DNA of 64,000 nt from Shewanella algicola (GTDB lineage Bacteria; Pseudomonadota; Gammaproteobacteria; Enterobacterales; Shewanellaceae). Shown in pieces: positions 10,007-19,793 of the stretch. Positions within the stretch are counted from its first letter, which is position 1. Each line of letters starts with the position of its first letter. The position numbers and the translations under genes are program-made. Below the pieces are notes generated by a model. It was not told the origin of the DNA, ran no database searches, and saw only the letters and a program-made list of their open reading frames with translations. The stretch covers positions 21,889-85,888 of the forward strand of contig NZ_BMQI01000019.1 of assembly GCF_014648035.1 (NCBI RefSeq), read 5' to 3'.

Positions 10007-10528
10007 ATGAAATCGGCCGTAGAACAATTATCAACCTATAAAAGTGTCCACTTAAATCCTAACAATATTCGCACCCATTTTGTCGGGGTTCCCATGATTA
10101 TTTGGTCAGCGTTTTTAATGTTAGGTACGCTAAGAGTCGCGTGGCAAGATTATCAGATCAGTTTAGCAATGGTCGTTACCGTCGTTGTACTCGCTTACTA
10201 TATGATATTACATGTTCGCCTCGCATTAGGCCTAGTGCTATTTATTTTACCGGTTCTGTATACCACTGAGCTGGTAGTGCATAGCGAACATCCCTTTTTA
10301 ATTGCGATTAGTATTTTTGTGATTGGTTGGGGTATTCAGTTTGTTGGCCATAAGTATGAAAAAGCCAAACCCGCCTTTATGGATGACTTAAATCAGTTAT
10401 TAATTGGTCCGTTCTTTCTTATGGCTGAGTTGTACTTTATTTTTGGTTGGGAGAAAAACTTAGAAGCCGAGATTAAACCGATTGCACGCGATAAGCGTCG
10501 CGCACTCGAAGCTAAACTTCGCAGTTAG
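10007..10528 (+). CDS. DUF962 / Mpo1-like integral membrane protein
   Basis: 173 residues with four hydrophobic segments and the DUF962 landmarks: N-x-x-x-H-F-x-G-x-P near residues 20-29 (H24) and Q-F-V-G-H-K-Y-E-K near 113-121. The yeast member Mpo1 is an iron-dependent alpha-dioxygenase of 2-hydroxy fatty acids that uses conserved histidines; bacterial members are mostly uncharacterised. The conserved His pattern suggests a similar metal site, which is inference. It stands alone, bounded by two hairpin terminators. Confidence 0.8.
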   Translation: MKSAVEQLSTYKSVHLNPNNIRTHFVGVPMIIWSAFLMLGTLRVAWQDYQISLAMVVTVVVLAYYMILHVRLALGLVLFILPVLYTTELVVHSEHPFLIAISIFVIGWGIQFVGHKYEKAKPAFMDDLNQLLIGPFFLMAELYFIFGWEKNLEAEIKPIARDKRRALEAKLRS

Positions 10529-10543
10529 TTAGACCTTAATAAC

Positions 10544-10570
10544 AAAAAAGGCGCATTAAGCGCCTTTTTT
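10544..10570. terminator. Bidirectional terminator between DUF962 gene and corB-like gene
   Basis: AAAAAAGGCGC, ATTAA loop, GCGCCTTTTTT. A and T runs on both sides let it serve both converging genes. Confidence 0.9.
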
Positions 10571-10598
10571 ACTGGGTTAACCTTGAATATCAAAATGA

Positions 10599-11951
10599 TT
10601 ACTCATCTTCACGTTCTTCAATCACGTCGAGGTTACCGGGTAACACTCTAACCGTTTTAATCATATTATCAGCGACTTCTACTACTTCAATATAATACCC
10701 AGCAATATGTAAGCTGGTACTGGCAGCAGGAATGTCTTCAAGGAACTCAATGATTAAACCATTTAATGTTTTTGGACCATCAATGGGTAGGTTCCATTTC
10801 ATTTCTTTATTTAAGTCACGAATGTTAATGGTTGCATCAATCAAGAAGCTGCCGTCTTGTTGTATATTGATGTCTTCACTTGGGGTCGTGATCATTGAGG
10901 TGGTAAAATCGCCAACAATTTCTTCTAAAATATCTTCTAGGGTCACTAGGCCTTGAATATCACCATATTCATCAACCACTAAACCGATGCGCTCTTTATT
11001 ATGCTGGAAATTAGATAATTGCACGTTTAGCGGCGTACCTTCAGGGATAAAGTAGAGCTCTTTTACTGCACGTAATAGAGATGATTTACTGAACTGTTCT
11101 TTGGATTGTAACCTAAGTGCATCACGCAAATGAATAAAACCTACTGCATCGTCAATATTGTCACGATACACCAACACGCGGGTGTGTGGGCTTTGGATAA
11201 CCATTTTATTAATGAGTTTAAAATCATCACTAACGTTAATGGCGTAGATGTCAGCACGCGAAATCATAATATCTTCAACGGTGACTTTTTCTAAATCAAG
11301 AATGGACAGCAGCATCTCTTGGTGACGTTGCGGAATAAGTGCGCCCGCTTCATGCACAACGGTGCGTAACTCTTCCTGGCTAAGTGCGTCACTGGTTTTT
11401 ACTGTTTTAATACCCATTAAACGTAAAAAGCCTGAGGTAATTAAATTGATAACCTTAACTAAAGGCGATAATAAAACCAATAACCAACCTAATAAAATGC
11501 TAGAAGGAAACGCGATGCGTTCTGGATGCAATGCCGCAAAGGTTTTTGGAGTCACTTCAGCAAATACTAATACCACAAGGGTAAGCACACCGGTTGCAAT
11601 TGCAACCCCCATATCGCCAAACAAACGCATCCCTACAATGGTCGCAATGGCAGAGGCTAAAATGTTGACTAAGTTATTACCAATAAGAATTAAGCCAATC
11701 AGTCTGTCAGGACGGTCGAGCATCTTTAGCGCACGTTGAGCGCCTCGGTGTCCATTGCCTGCAAGGTGTCGTAAGCGATAGCGGTTTAGACTCATCATCG
11801 CCGTCTCTGAACCAGAGAAGTAAGCAGAAATGACAATCAACACTAGAAGAAAAATAAGGAGTGCGCTGGTAGATATAGCGTCCAAAAAGGGGGCCCCGTT
11901 AAGTACAGTAAAATTGGCAAACTGCGCCAATATATAAAATTTAACAGCCAT
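10599..11951 (-). CDS. corB: CorB/YfjD-like CNNM-CBS-CorC_HlyC membrane protein (Mg/Co efflux family)
   Basis: Membrane protein with an N-terminal CNNM (DUF21) domain of about four membrane segments starting at SGSETAMMSLNRYRLRHL, a CBS pair at about 210-335 and a C-terminal CorC_HlyC domain. This is the architecture of E. coli YfjD, implicated in divalent cation efflux. The start is doubtful: ATG 11951 lies inside an inverted repeat and no Shine-Dalgarno is seen; alignment by eye with YfjD suggests TTG 11885 (protein from LDAISTSALLI), leaving 428 residues. Its neighbours ypjD and ffh are as in E. coli. Confidence 0.88.
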   Translation of the reverse strand: MAVKFYILAQFANFTVLNGAPFLDAISTSALLIFLLVLIVISAYFSGSETAMMSLNRYRLRHLAGNGHRGAQRALKMLDRPDRLIGLILIGNNLVNILASAIATIVGMRLFGDMGVAIATGVLTLVVLVFAEVTPKTFAALHPERIAFPSSILLGWLLVLLSPLVKVINLITSGFLRLMGIKTVKTSDALSQEELRTVVHEAGALIPQRHQEMLLSILDLEKVTVEDIMISRADIYAINVSDDFKLINKMVIQSPHTRVLVYRDNIDDAVGFIHLRDALRLQSKEQFSKSSLLRAVKELYFIPEGTPLNVQLSNFQHNKERIGLVVDEYGDIQGLVTLEDILEEIVGDFTTSMITTPSEDINIQQDGSFLIDATINIRDLNKEMKWNLPIDGPKTLNGLIIEFLEDIPAASTSLHIAGYYIEVVEVADNMIKTVRVLPGNLDVIEEREDE

Positions 11952-11970
11952 TATTTATTAATGGCTGTTA
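11942..11970 (-). other. Perfect 11-bp inverted repeat between ypjD- and corB-like genes
   Basis: TAACAGCCATT (11942-11952) and AATGGCTGTTA (11960-11970) form a perfect stem with a 7-base loop. On the minus strand a weak T-rich run follows. It overlaps the first possible start of the corB-like gene, so it is either a weak terminator for ypjD or a translation-control hairpin. Confidence 0.55.
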
Positions 11971-12036
11971 GTGTCAAGTTATCTTATTGATGTTTCAATC
12001 AGAGTTGACTTGTTATTGAGTGTTTAAATTATAAAA

Positions 12037-12825
12037 CTAATTTAATATCAACTCTTTAACAATTCTTGCGCCAAAGTAGGCTAGCGACAGTAAACCCGCG
12101 CCAGATAAGCTATAGATAACAGCAGTTCGAATTCTACAACCTACGGTATATTGTTGCCACAACATAATGGCATACACCACCCAAGCTATCATTGATAGCA
12201 CAGCTTTGTGGCCTTTACCGTCGACAAACATATCTTCCAAAAACACAAATCCAGTGATTAAAGACAGGCTTAATAATACAAAGCCAATAATAATCAGATG
12301 ATAAAGCTGCTTTTCTACCGTCATTAACGGTGGCATTGCAGGACTCATCATCATTTGTTTCTTTTTAAGTTTGTTTTGAATAAACCAAAGCTGAATGGCA
12401 TATAACGCTGCTATCATCATGGCGCTATAAGCCATCAGTGACAACACGACGTGAGCGAGTAATTCAGGGTGTAAATCAAAGTGAGTAATAAACTGTGGCG
12501 GCAAGAGCCAGAGTAGGGCAACCGCCAATATGGAGCAGGCATAGACCACTGGTACCACAACGATCACTTTAAGCCGCGGCATGGTGATGGTAAACGCAAG
12601 CGCGATAATCCAGTTAACCAATGAGATAACATTCGTTAAGCTGAAGTTTTGTCCATCAAGGGTAAAAATAGCGTTAGACAGTGCAAAGCCATGAAGTACG
12701 ACGGCAATGCTGGACGCGACCATGACCGCTTTACGGTTTGGACCTTGGGCATGAAACAGCCTACTGGTAACCAAAATTAATGCGATACAATAAAAAAACA
12801 TCGCAGCAGCTGAAAAAATAACCAT
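12037..12825 (-). CDS. ypjD: YpjD/CcsA-like cytochrome c assembly family membrane protein
   Basis: 262 residues, almost entirely hydrophobic, with about eight membrane segments. The central part holds the CcsA/CcmC-like pattern: conserved His in FDLHPELLAHVVLSLMAYS and the stretch near GHKAVLSMIAWVVYAIMLWQQY. In E. coli ypjD occupies the same place, divergent from ffh and upstream of corB. Related proteins handle haem during cytochrome c assembly, but the role of YpjD itself is not settled. Confidence 0.85.
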   Translation of the reverse strand: MVIFSAAAMFFYCIALILVTSRLFHAQGPNRKAVMVASSIAVVLHGFALSNAIFTLDGQNFSLTNVISLVNWIIALAFTITMPRLKVIVVVPVVYACSILAVALLWLLPPQFITHFDLHPELLAHVVLSLMAYSAMMIAALYAIQLWFIQNKLKKKQMMMSPAMPPLMTVEKQLYHLIIIGFVLLSLSLITGFVFLEDMFVDGKGHKAVLSMIAWVVYAIMLWQQYTVGCRIRTAVIYSLSGAGLLSLAYFGARIVKELILN

Positions 12826-13079
12826 TTTAAAATCAACCTATCGAAAGTGGTGAACGCGTCGTTGAAAACAGTATATACGTTAATAAAAGTAACAAAATAG
12901 CGTTCAGATACTGTAATCCCATTGTTTGTCTTAGATTAACATGAACAGTGCCTATTATGGCAGTGACCTGAGGCTCAAAATTTAACAGTATCTTACCCTT
13001 AGCGGCAAATAATTTACCTAAACTCGATATGAGTTGATGTTCTTGTGGTCGCAAGTATCGTAATTTAGAGCGGCTTGGG

Positions 13080-13085
13080 TATAAT
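13080..13085 (+). promoter_or_regulatory. Candidate -10 element of the ffh promoter
   Basis: TATAAT at 13080-13085 lies 36 bases before the ffh start. No good -35 is present at 16-18 bases upstream, so the promoter may depend on other contacts. The rest of the 296-base gap between ypjD and ffh shows no supported gene. Confidence 0.4.
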
Positions 13086-13121
13086 AGCCACAATTATCGA
13101 TATGCTTAAAAGAGCTGATCA

Positions 13122-14495
13122 ATGTTTGAGAATTTATCCGACAGACTTTCACGCACACTAAAAAATATTAGTGGCCGTGGTCGCTTAACAGAAGACAACA
13201 TTAAAGAAACCCTGCGTGAAGTGCGTATGGCGCTGCTTGAAGCGGATGTCGCTTTACCTGTTGTTAGAGAATTCGTCAACAGCGTAAAAGAACGCGCTGT
13301 GGGTCAAGAGGTGTCAAAAAGCTTAAGCCCTGGGCAAGCTTTTATCAAAATCGTTCAAAGTGAGCTTGAAAGAGCCATGGGCGAGGCAAACGAAGCCTTA
13401 GATTTAGCTGCAACACCGCCAGCCGTGATTATGATGGCCGGTTTACAAGGTGCGGGTAAAACCACCTCGGTTGCTAAACTCGGTAAATTGCTGCGTACAC
13501 GCCATAAAAAATCGGTGTTAGTGGTTAGTGCTGACGTATACCGCCCTGCGGCAATTAAACAGCTAGAAACCCTCGCGACAGAAGTCGACGTTGAATTCTT
13601 CCCATCTGACGTAAGTCAAAAGCCGGTCGATATCGCTAAAGCGGCGATTAGCCATGCTAAGCTTAAATTTATTGATGTAGTGATTGTCGATACCGCAGGT
13701 CGTTTGCACGTTGATGAAGCCATGATGGATGAAATCAAGGCGCTGCACGCAACAGTTAACCCTGTTGAAACCTTGTTTGTTGTTGATGCCATGACGGGCC
13801 AAGATGCAGCTAATACAGCTAAAGCGTTTAACGAAGCGCTACCTTTAACCGGTGTTATTTTAACCAAGGTTGACGGTGATGCTCGTGGCGGTGCTGCGTT
13901 ATCAATTCGTAACATCACGGGCAAGCCTATTAAGTTTTTAGGTGTCGGTGAAAAAACTGACGCACTAGAACCATTCCACCCAGACCGTATTGCATCACGC
14001 ATTCTAGGCATGGGTGACGTATTGTCACTAATTGAAGAAGTTGAGCGCGGCGTCGACAAAGACAAAGCCATGAAGCTCGCTTCTAAAGTTAAATCAGGTG
14101 GCGGTTTTGATCTTGAAGATTTTCGTGAGCAATTACAGCAAATGAAAAACATGGGCGGCATGATGAACATGCTGGAAAAATTACCTGGTGTGGGTCAATT
14201 ACCACCAGAAGCCCTAGCTCAAGTTCAAGACGGTAAAATGACCGGTCAAATGGAAGCCATCATTAACTCGATGACATCCAAAGAACGTAAAAATCCTGAT
14301 TTAATCAAAGGCTCTCGTAAACGCCGAATCGCATTAGGTTCTGGCACTCAAATTCAAGACGTTAACCGTTTATTAAAGCAGTTTACCCAAATGCAGAAAA
14401 TGATGAAAAAGATGTCTGCAAAGGGTGGCATGAAGAAGATGATGCGCGGAATGAGCGGAATGTTACCTCCTGGAATGAAATTTCCTGGAAGATAA
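13122..14495 (+). CDS. ffh: Signal recognition particle protein Ffh
   Basis: GTPase subunit of the signal recognition particle; binds 4.5S RNA and nascent membrane-protein signal sequences and docks with FtsY. 457 residues: N domain 1-90, G domain with GLQGAGKTT at about 108-116, DTAGRLH and TKVDGDARGGA motifs, then a Met-rich M domain from about 300 to the end (QMQKMMKKMSAKGGMKKMMRG) that forms the signal-sequence groove and RNA-binding helix. Confidence 0.98.
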   Translation: MFENLSDRLSRTLKNISGRGRLTEDNIKETLREVRMALLEADVALPVVREFVNSVKERAVGQEVSKSLSPGQAFIKIVQSELERAMGEANEALDLAATPPAVIMMAGLQGAGKTTSVAKLGKLLRTRHKKSVLVVSADVYRPAAIKQLETLATEVDVEFFPSDVSQKPVDIAKAAISHAKLKFIDVVIVDTAGRLHVDEAMMDEIKALHATVNPVETLFVVDAMTGQDAANTAKAFNEALPLTGVILTKVDGDARGGAALSIRNITGKPIKFLGVGEKTDALEPFHPDRIASRILGMGDVLSLIEEVERGVDKDKAMKLASKVKSGGGFDLEDFREQLQQMKNMGGMMNMLEKLPGVGQLPPEALAQVQDGKMTGQMEAIINSMTSKERKNPDLIKGSRKRRIALGSGTQIQDVNRLLKQFTQMQKMMKKMSAKGGMKKMMRGMSGMLPPGMKFPGR

Positions 14496-14608
14496 TTAAG
14501 TCATCTTTTAAGCATAAACGCAGTTAATTAATTCATACATCAGTCGGTTAGGTTATATATTTGACATTAGAGCAACAAAGTCGGTGAGCTAAAAAACATC
14601 AGATTTGG

Positions 14609-14636
14609 TTGCAATAGTTCAAAAGTCAGGTAAAAT
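14609..14636 (+). promoter_or_regulatory. Sigma-70 promoter of rpsP-rimM-trmD-rplS
   Basis: TTGCAA (14609-14614), 16-base spacer, TAAAAT (14631-14636). The start of transcription would fall near 14643, leaving a leader of about 80 bases that contains a terminator-like hairpin. Confidence 0.6.
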
Positions 14637-14652
14637 CTTCCGGCTTTCTTTC

Positions 14653-14692
14653 TGGGACTCTTCGCGAACACGGAGTTCCAGTTTTTATTTTT
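14653..14692 (+). terminator. Terminator-like hairpin in the rpsP leader (candidate attenuator)
   Basis: TGGGACTC (14653-14660) pairs with GAGTTCCA (14673-14680; one G-U pair), followed directly by GTTTTTATTTTT. It lies between the promoter and rpsP, so read-through must be allowed for the operon to be expressed. It is placed like an attenuator of a ribosomal-protein operon; no leader peptide is seen. Confidence 0.6.
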
Positions 14693-14724
14693 GCTTCTAG
14701 CAAATCATTAGAGGAATAAAACGC

Positions 14725-14976
14725 ATGGTTACCATTCGTTTAGCTCGTGGCGGCGCAAAAAAGCGTCCATTTTACAATATCGTTGTTGCTGATAGCCGCA
14801 ATGCTCGTGACGGTCGTTTCATCGAACGTGTTGGTTTTTTCAATCCATTGGCTCGTGGCCAAGAAGAAACTTTACGTTTAGATCTTGATCGTGTTGAGCA
14901 CTGGGTTGCTACTGGCGCTGCAACATCTGAGCGTGTTGCAAAACTGATCAAAGACGCGCGTAAAGCTGCTGCTTAA
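14725..14976 (+). CDS. rpsP: 30S ribosomal protein S16
   Basis: 83-residue S16, standard bacterial length, with the usual start [21 protein letters not shown] and the motif [14 protein letters not shown]. Binds 16S rRNA in the 5' and central domains. First gene of the conserved rpsP-rimM-trmD-rplS operon. Strong SD (AGAGGA) upstream. Confidence 0.99.
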   Translation: MVTIRLARGGAKKRPFYNIVVADSRNARDGRFIERVGFFNPLARGQEETLRLDLDRVEHWVATGAATSERVAKLIKDARKAAA

Positions 14977-15001
14977 TTGCGTATTTAAAAGGTATAGATA
15001 G

Positions 15002-15532
15002 ATGAGCGATAACCAACAGCCAATCGTACTGGGTAAATTAGGATCCAGTCATGGTATTAAAGGTTGGCTTAAAATCACTTCCTATGCCGATTCTGTTGAA
15101 GGTATTTTCGATTATTCGCCTTGGTTGATTAAAGAGCAAGGCGTGTGGCGTGAAGTTAAGGTTGCACAGTGGCGTTTTCAGGGTAAGGCACTTGTTGCTG
15201 AACTTGAGGGTGTGACTACACGAGAGCATGCGCAAATGCTCACTAATTGTGAAATTGCGATTTTGCCAGAACAAATGAAAGAGCTCGCTGATGATGAATT
15301 TTATCACCGTGATCTTATCGGCTGTGAAGTGACCAATATAAACGGCTATAACATGGGTATTGTTGATCAGATCGTGGCAACAGGATCAAACGACGTACTA
15401 TTAGTTAAAGCTAACGCCAAAGATGCCTTCGGCAAAGCGGAACGTATGATCCCCTTTGTCCCCGAGCAATTCGTCAAACAGGTGGATGTGCAAGGGAAAC
15501 AGATATTAGTGGATTGGGATCCTGACTTCTAA
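15002..15532 (+). CDS. rimM: 16S rRNA-processing protein RimM
   Basis: Assembly factor for the 30S head that binds S19. 176 residues: N-terminal RimM domain opening with [21 protein letters not shown] and a C-terminal PRC-barrel domain ([21 protein letters not shown] to the end). 25 bases after rpsP and 15 before trmD. Confidence 0.98.
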   Translation: MSDNQQPIVLGKLGSSHGIKGWLKITSYADSVEGIFDYSPWLIKEQGVWREVKVAQWRFQGKALVAELEGVTTREHAQMLTNCEIAILPEQMKELADDEFYHRDLIGCEVTNINGYNMGIVDQIVATGSNDVLLVKANAKDAFGKAERMIPFVPEQFVKQVDVQGKQILVDWDPDF

Positions 15533-15547
15533 GTCGAGGTACAGCAT

Positions 15548-16294
15548 ATGTGGTTAGGGGTAATCACCCTGTTTCCAGAGATGTTTCGTGCCGTTACAGA
15601 CTTTGGTGTTACGGGTCGAGCCGTGAAAAACGGCCTGCTTGAGGTGCAAACGTGGAATCCCCGTGATTTCACCCATGATCGACACAGTACTGTGGATGAC
15701 CGCCCTTACGGTGGTGGCCCAGGAATGTTAATGATGGTGCAACCTTTACGCGATGCCATCCATGCAGCCAAAGTGGCTGCAGGTGATGGGGCAAAAGTGA
15801 TTTATTTGTCGCCTCAGGGACGCAAGCTGGATCAGCGTGGCGTGACTGAGTTGGCTAAATCAGACCGAATGATTTTAGTGTGTGGTCGATACGAAGGTGT
15901 TGATGAACGCATTATTCAAACGGAAGTGGATGAAGAATGGTCTATTGGTGATTACGTACTTTCGGGTGGCGAGTTACCGGCAATGACATTAATCGATTCA
16001 GTCGCGCGTTTAGTACCCGGTGTATTAGGCAAGCAAGCGTCAGCAGAGCAAGATTCTTTCTCTGATGGCTTACTGGATTGTCCTCATTACACTCGCCCTG
16101 AACAATTGGATGGTATGGATGTACCGGCGGTGCTGTTAAGCGGTGACCACGAAAAAATTAGACTCTGGCGTTTGCAACAAAGTATCGGAAGAACTTTTTT
16201 GAGACGACCAGAATTATTTGAAAATCTAGCTCTGACTGACGAACAAACGACTTTATTAGCGCAGTTCGTGAATGAAACGGACAAGTCCGCATAG
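15548..16294 (+). CDS. trmD: tRNA (guanine-N1)-methyltransferase TrmD
   Basis: Methylates G37 next to the anticodon, preventing frameshifts. 248 residues of SPOUT-class knot methyltransferase: LFPEMF start, YGGGPGMLM, the SAM-binding knot with [13 protein letters not shown] and [11 protein letters not shown], and the C-terminal tRNA-binding domain beginning near [16 protein letters not shown]. Conserved operon position. Confidence 0.98.
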   Translation: MWLGVITLFPEMFRAVTDFGVTGRAVKNGLLEVQTWNPRDFTHDRHSTVDDRPYGGGPGMLMMVQPLRDAIHAAKVAAGDGAKVIYLSPQGRKLDQRGVTELAKSDRMILVCGRYEGVDERIIQTEVDEEWSIGDYVLSGGELPAMTLIDSVARLVPGVLGKQASAEQDSFSDGLLDCPHYTRPEQLDGMDVPAVLLSGDHEKIRLWRLQQSIGRTFLRRPELFENLALTDEQTTLLAQFVNETDKSA

Positions 16295-16327
16295 TCAATG
16301 CTCAGTTAATTCTAGAACGGAGTAGTT

Positions 16328-16681
16328 ATGAACAATATCATTAAAATGCTCAACGATGAGCAAATGAAAACAGACGTACCTGAATTCGGTGCTGGTGATA
16401 CAGTAGTGGTTCAAGTTCGTGTTAAAGAAGGTGAGAAAGAACGTCTTCAGGCTTTTGAAGGTGTAGTTATCGCTAAGCGTAACCGTGGTTTGCACTCTGC
16501 ATTCACCGTTCGCAAAATCTCTAATGGCGAAGGTGTTGAGCGTGCTTTCCAAACGCACAGCCCATTAATTGCTAGCATCGAAGTTAAGCGTCGCGGTCGT
16601 GTACGTCGTGCTAAACTGTACTATTTACGTGAGCGTTCAGGTAAGTCTGCACGTATCCGTGAAAAATTGGCAACTAAGTAA
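16328..16681 (+). CDS. rplS: 50S ribosomal protein L19
   Basis: 117 residues, matching L19 over its length ([39 protein letters not shown]). Sits at the 30S-50S interface. Last gene of the rpsP operon, with a strong terminator 40 bases after its stop. Confidence 0.99.
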   Translation: MNNIIKMLNDEQMKTDVPEFGAGDTVVVQVRVKEGEKERLQAFEGVVIAKRNRGLHSAFTVRKISNGEGVERAFQTHSPLIASIEVKRRGRVRRAKLYYLRERSGKSARIREKLATK

Positions 16682-16722
16682 TAGTTACCGATACAGAATA
16701 AAGATGCAGTGTTCGCACAACA

Positions 16723-16748
16723 ACCCGCCGAAAGGCGGGTTTTTGTTT
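16723..16748 (+). terminator. Terminator after rplS
   Basis: ACCCGCC, GAAA tetraloop, GGCGGGT, then TTTTGTTT. Confidence 0.93.
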
Positions 16749-17063
16749 CTGGGTATAAATCCCTAACAAAGCAAAATTAACTTCCTGTATTCAACGATAT
16801 TAAGTCAACAAAACATTATTGCAAATCACAATAAAAGTTAACAAAGTGAATGTATTTAGTCTTATTTCATCCCGCTTATATTTTAAATCATCTGCATTTT
16901 ATAGAATTTTAATCTTTTACATAAATAAGCCTTGATCTCCAACCCGAGCGCAGGCATAGTTGCTTACAAGGTGTAATGGTGTAGCGTTACAAAAATACAT
17001 TCGATTAACAATATATCAATTTACGTGTGGCCTTTGGCCTGAAGTCATAAGAGAGTGATAAGC
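16749..17063 (+). other. AT-rich leader region upstream of aroF
   Basis: 315 bases without a gene. It holds an inverse repeat TGTAA-N10-TTACA at 16972-16991, 70-90 bases before aroF. The TyrR box is TGTAA-N8-TTACA, so this is two bases too wide to call. Possible -35/-10 pairs follow but none is convincing. Confidence 0.3.
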
Positions 17064-18155
17064 ATGCAGCAAGATACCATCAATAATGTCCACATAAGTT
17101 CAGAACAAGTATTAGTGACTCCTGCAGAATTAAAGCAAGAATTACCGCTGTCGACTCATGCTTACCAATACATCCTCAATGCCCGTAAACAGGTAGCCGA
17201 TATTGTTCATAAGCGTGATAACCGCGTGTTAGTGGTTACCGGTCCATGTTCTATTCACGATATTGATGCTGCGAAAGAATACGCATTAAAGCTCAAAAAA
17301 CTTCATGATGAGCTCAGTGATGATTTTTACATCCTTATGCGTGTTTACTTTGAAAAACCACGCACAACCGTTGGCTGGAAAGGCTTGATTAACGACCCAG
17401 ATATGGATGAGTCATTTGATGTCGAAAAAGGCTTAAGAATGGCACGTGAACTCATGATTTGGTTAGCAGAGCTTGAATTACCCATTGCCACTGAAGCGCT
17501 CGATCCTATTAGCCCACAGTATGTCTCGGAGTTAGTGACTTGGTCTGCCATTGGTGCGCGTACTACTGAATCTCAAACTCACCGCGAAATGGCGTCAGGT
17601 TTATCGATGCCTGTTGGTTTTAAAAATGGTACAGACGGCAAGTTAGAAGTGGCTATTAATGCATTAAAATCAGCTGCCAGTAGTCATCGTTTTATGGGGA
17701 TTAACCAAGAAGGCCAGGTGGCATTATTGCAAACGGCAGGTAATCCAGATGGTCACATCATTTTACGAGGTGGTTCAGCGCCTAATTATGACGCCGCCAG
17801 TGTGGCAGAAAGCGAAGCGCAAATTCATAAAGCCAAACTCAGTGCGCGTTTAGTGGTTGATTGTAGCCACGGGAATTCGTCTAAAGATCATTTGCGTCAA
17901 AAAAATGTTTGTGAAGATGTATTTAACCAAATTGAAGCGGGCAATAAATCGATTATTGGTGTTATGCTTGAAAGTAACCTCAATGAAGGAAATCAAAGTT
18001 CAGATAAGCCGTTAGCAGAGCTTAAATACGGGGTTTCTGTAACAGATGCCTGCATTGATTGGGATACGACTGAAACTATTTTAAGACAAGGCGCTAACCA
18101 ATTGTCTGCAGTATTACCGACTCGGTTTGATTTGCTGCAGGTTGCTAACGGTTAA
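17064..18155 (+). CDS. aroF: 3-deoxy-7-phosphoheptulonate (DAHP) synthase, type I-alpha
   Basis: First step of the shikimate pathway: condenses phosphoenolpyruvate and erythrose 4-phosphate. 363 residues from ATG 17064 (GAGAG eight bases before; GTG 17055 is the alternative). Motifs of the AroF/G/H family are complete: [54 protein letters not shown], and VDCSHGNS with the metal-binding Cys/His set. Its overlap with tyrA (TAATG) identifies it as the tyrosine-branch isozyme. The actual feedback inhibitor cannot be read from the sequence with certainty. Confidence 0.94.
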   Translation: MQQDTINNVHISSEQVLVTPAELKQELPLSTHAYQYILNARKQVADIVHKRDNRVLVVTGPCSIHDIDAAKEYALKLKKLHDELSDDFYILMRVYFEKPRTTVGWKGLINDPDMDESFDVEKGLRMARELMIWLAELELPIATEALDPISPQYVSELVTWSAIGARTTESQTHREMASGLSMPVGFKNGTDGKLEVAINALKSAASSHRFMGINQEGQVALLQTAGNPDGHIILRGGSAPNYDAASVAESEAQIHKAKLSARLVVDCSHGNSSKDHLRQKNVCEDVFNQIEAGNKSIIGVMLESNLNEGNQSSDKPLAELKYGVSVTDACIDWDTTETILRQGANQLSAVLPTRFDLLQVANG

Positions 18156-19306
18156 TGAATAATAAAATGAACGAAAAGACCACTGCTGATCTTGAGAACC
18201 TTCGTGATTTAATCGATGGTGTCGATCAGCAACTGTTACATCTATTACGCAAGCGTCTTGATTTAGTCGCGCAAGTTGGGGCGGTAAAGCATGCCGCTGG
18301 GGTACCCATTTATGCACCTCAACGTGAAGCATCTATGCTCGCTAAGCGCCGCGCCGAAGCTGAAAACATCAATGTATCGCCGCAATTAATTGAAGATATT
18401 TTACGTCGATTAATGCGTGAATCTTATCTTAATGAAAAAGATGTTGGTTTTAAGCAGGTTAAACAAGATTTAGGTCATGTTGTTATCGTGGGTGGTGAAG
18501 GTAAGCTAGGGCAATTATTCACTCAAATGCTGACATTGTCGGGTTATAAGGTTAACAGCATTGATAAAAATGATTGGCAGAATGCCGACGTTATTTTTGA
18601 TGGTGCGGGTTTAGTGATTGTGACCGTACCGATTAATGTAACCTGTGAAGTTATTGCCGACAAGTTAACTCAGTTACCACAACACTGCATTTTAGCGGAC
18701 TTAACCTCGATTAAGCAGAAGCCTTTGGCTGCAATGCTTGACGCTCACAAAGGGCCTGTAGTGGGGTTACACCCAATGTTTGGCCCAGACGTTGGGAGTC
18801 TTGCTAAACAAGTCGTGGTGGTGTGTCATGGGCGCGAACCGCAAGCTTATCAATGGCTATTGCAACAAATGGAGATTTGGGGGGCACGCATTGTTGAAGC
18901 AGAAGCTGAACGTCATGATAAAGCGATGCAATTGGTACAGGCGATGCGTCACTTTTCAACGTTTGTTTACGGTTTAAATCTGTGTAAAGAAGAAGCCGAC
19001 ATTGAAAGCCTATTGCAATTTAGCTCGCCTATTTATCGCTTAGAACTGGCTATGGTCGGTAGGTTATTTGCTCAAGATCCTGAGCTTTATGCCGATATTA
19101 TATTTGCCCAACAAGGGAGCCAGCACGCGATTAGTGATTATTTAGATAACTATCGTGATGCACTTACCATGCTTAAGGCCGGTAATCGTCAAGAGTTTGT
19201 GACTCAGTTTCAGCGTGTTGCTAAATGGTTTGGTGATTTTGCGCCTCAGTTCCAACATGAGAGCCGCGCAATGTTGCAGTCGGTCAATGATATGAAAGCA
19301 GGTTAA
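18155..19306 (+). CDS. tyrA: Bifunctional chorismate mutase / prephenate dehydrogenase
   Basis: T-protein of tyrosine synthesis: chorismate to prephenate, then NAD-dependent oxidation to 4-hydroxyphenylpyruvate. 383 residues; AroQ-type mutase at about 12-95 ([20 protein letters not shown]), NAD-binding Rossmann motif [12 protein letters not shown] at 109-120, and dehydrogenase motifs [16 protein letters not shown] and [12 protein letters not shown]. Start ATG 18155 overlaps the aroF stop; Met5 is another possible start. Convergent with pheA. Confidence 0.97.
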   Translation: MNNKMNEKTTADLENLRDLIDGVDQQLLHLLRKRLDLVAQVGAVKHAAGVPIYAPQREASMLAKRRAEAENINVSPQLIEDILRRLMRESYLNEKDVGFKQVKQDLGHVVIVGGEGKLGQLFTQMLTLSGYKVNSIDKNDWQNADVIFDGAGLVIVTVPINVTCEVIADKLTQLPQHCILADLTSIKQKPLAAMLDAHKGPVVGLHPMFGPDVGSLAKQVVVVCHGREPQAYQWLLQQMEIWGARIVEAEAERHDKAMQLVQAMRHFSTFVYGLNLCKEEADIESLLQFSSPIYRLELAMVGRLFAQDPELYADIIFAQQGSQHAISDYLDNYRDALTMLKAGNRQEFVTQFQRVAKWFGDFAPQFQHESRAMLQSVNDMKAG

Positions 19307-19423
19307 TCTTATTTAATCGTTTCAATGATTGCCAAATAGTGGCGCAAGGCTTATGTTTAATTAATGAGACCGATTAATTTTATGCTTCATTAAACCCCGA
19401 ACACTTGCCTTTGGAGGAATACC

Positions 19424-19771
19424 ATGTCGATGACACCATCGCATACGCTACCTGTACAACAACAGGTTGAAGACAATTCCCTTGGGCATTTTCTTTACGG
19501 TTTAATGAGTGCGTTTCCGCTATTTTTTGTCCCTGTACTGTTGAGCCTATGGTTTAATTTAATCCAAAAAAATATCAATCCAGAGTCTGTGTTAGGCAGC
19601 CATTTACGCTGGCAGCGAACAAGTATTATTGGTTTGTGCCCCTTTTTTATTGCAGGTTATTGGATTAGCCCACTGTGGTTAAGTTTACCCATGTATCTAA
19701 TGGGCGTGACTTGGTTTAGCTATCGAATCTTTAAAGGCTGGATTAGTTTAAATGATGGCTTGGCGGTATAA
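19424..19771 (+). CDS. Small membrane protein, DUF4870-like, function unknown
   Basis: 115 residues with three hydrophobic stretches (about 26-45, 66-84, 86-104). A conserved-looking SHLRWQRTSIIG motif sits between the first and second, reminiscent of the FQ/WQ-R-T motif of small Tic20/DUF4870-type membrane proteins. Good SD (GGAGG) before ATG 19424. It has its own terminator. No function can be assigned. Confidence 0.75.
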   Translation: MSMTPSHTLPVQQQVEDNSLGHFLYGLMSAFPLFFVPVLLSLWFNLIQKNINPESVLGSHLRWQRTSIIGLCPFFIAGYWISPLWLSLPMYLMGVTWFSYRIFKGWISLNDGLAV

Positions 19772-19793
19772 CGTAAAAATACAATTTAACAAT

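Noticed and set aside
12833..13093. 86-codon frame on the minus strand between the ypjD-like gene and ffh
   Set aside because: No ribosome binding site, no recognisable domain, overlaps the likely ffh promoter region.
13563..14170. Long antisense frames inside ffh
   Set aside because: Shadows of a strongly conserved gene; no start signals of their own.
16972..16991. TGTAA-N10-TTACA as a TyrR box upstream of aroF
   Set aside because: TyrR boxes have eight, not ten, bases between the arms; kept only as a note.
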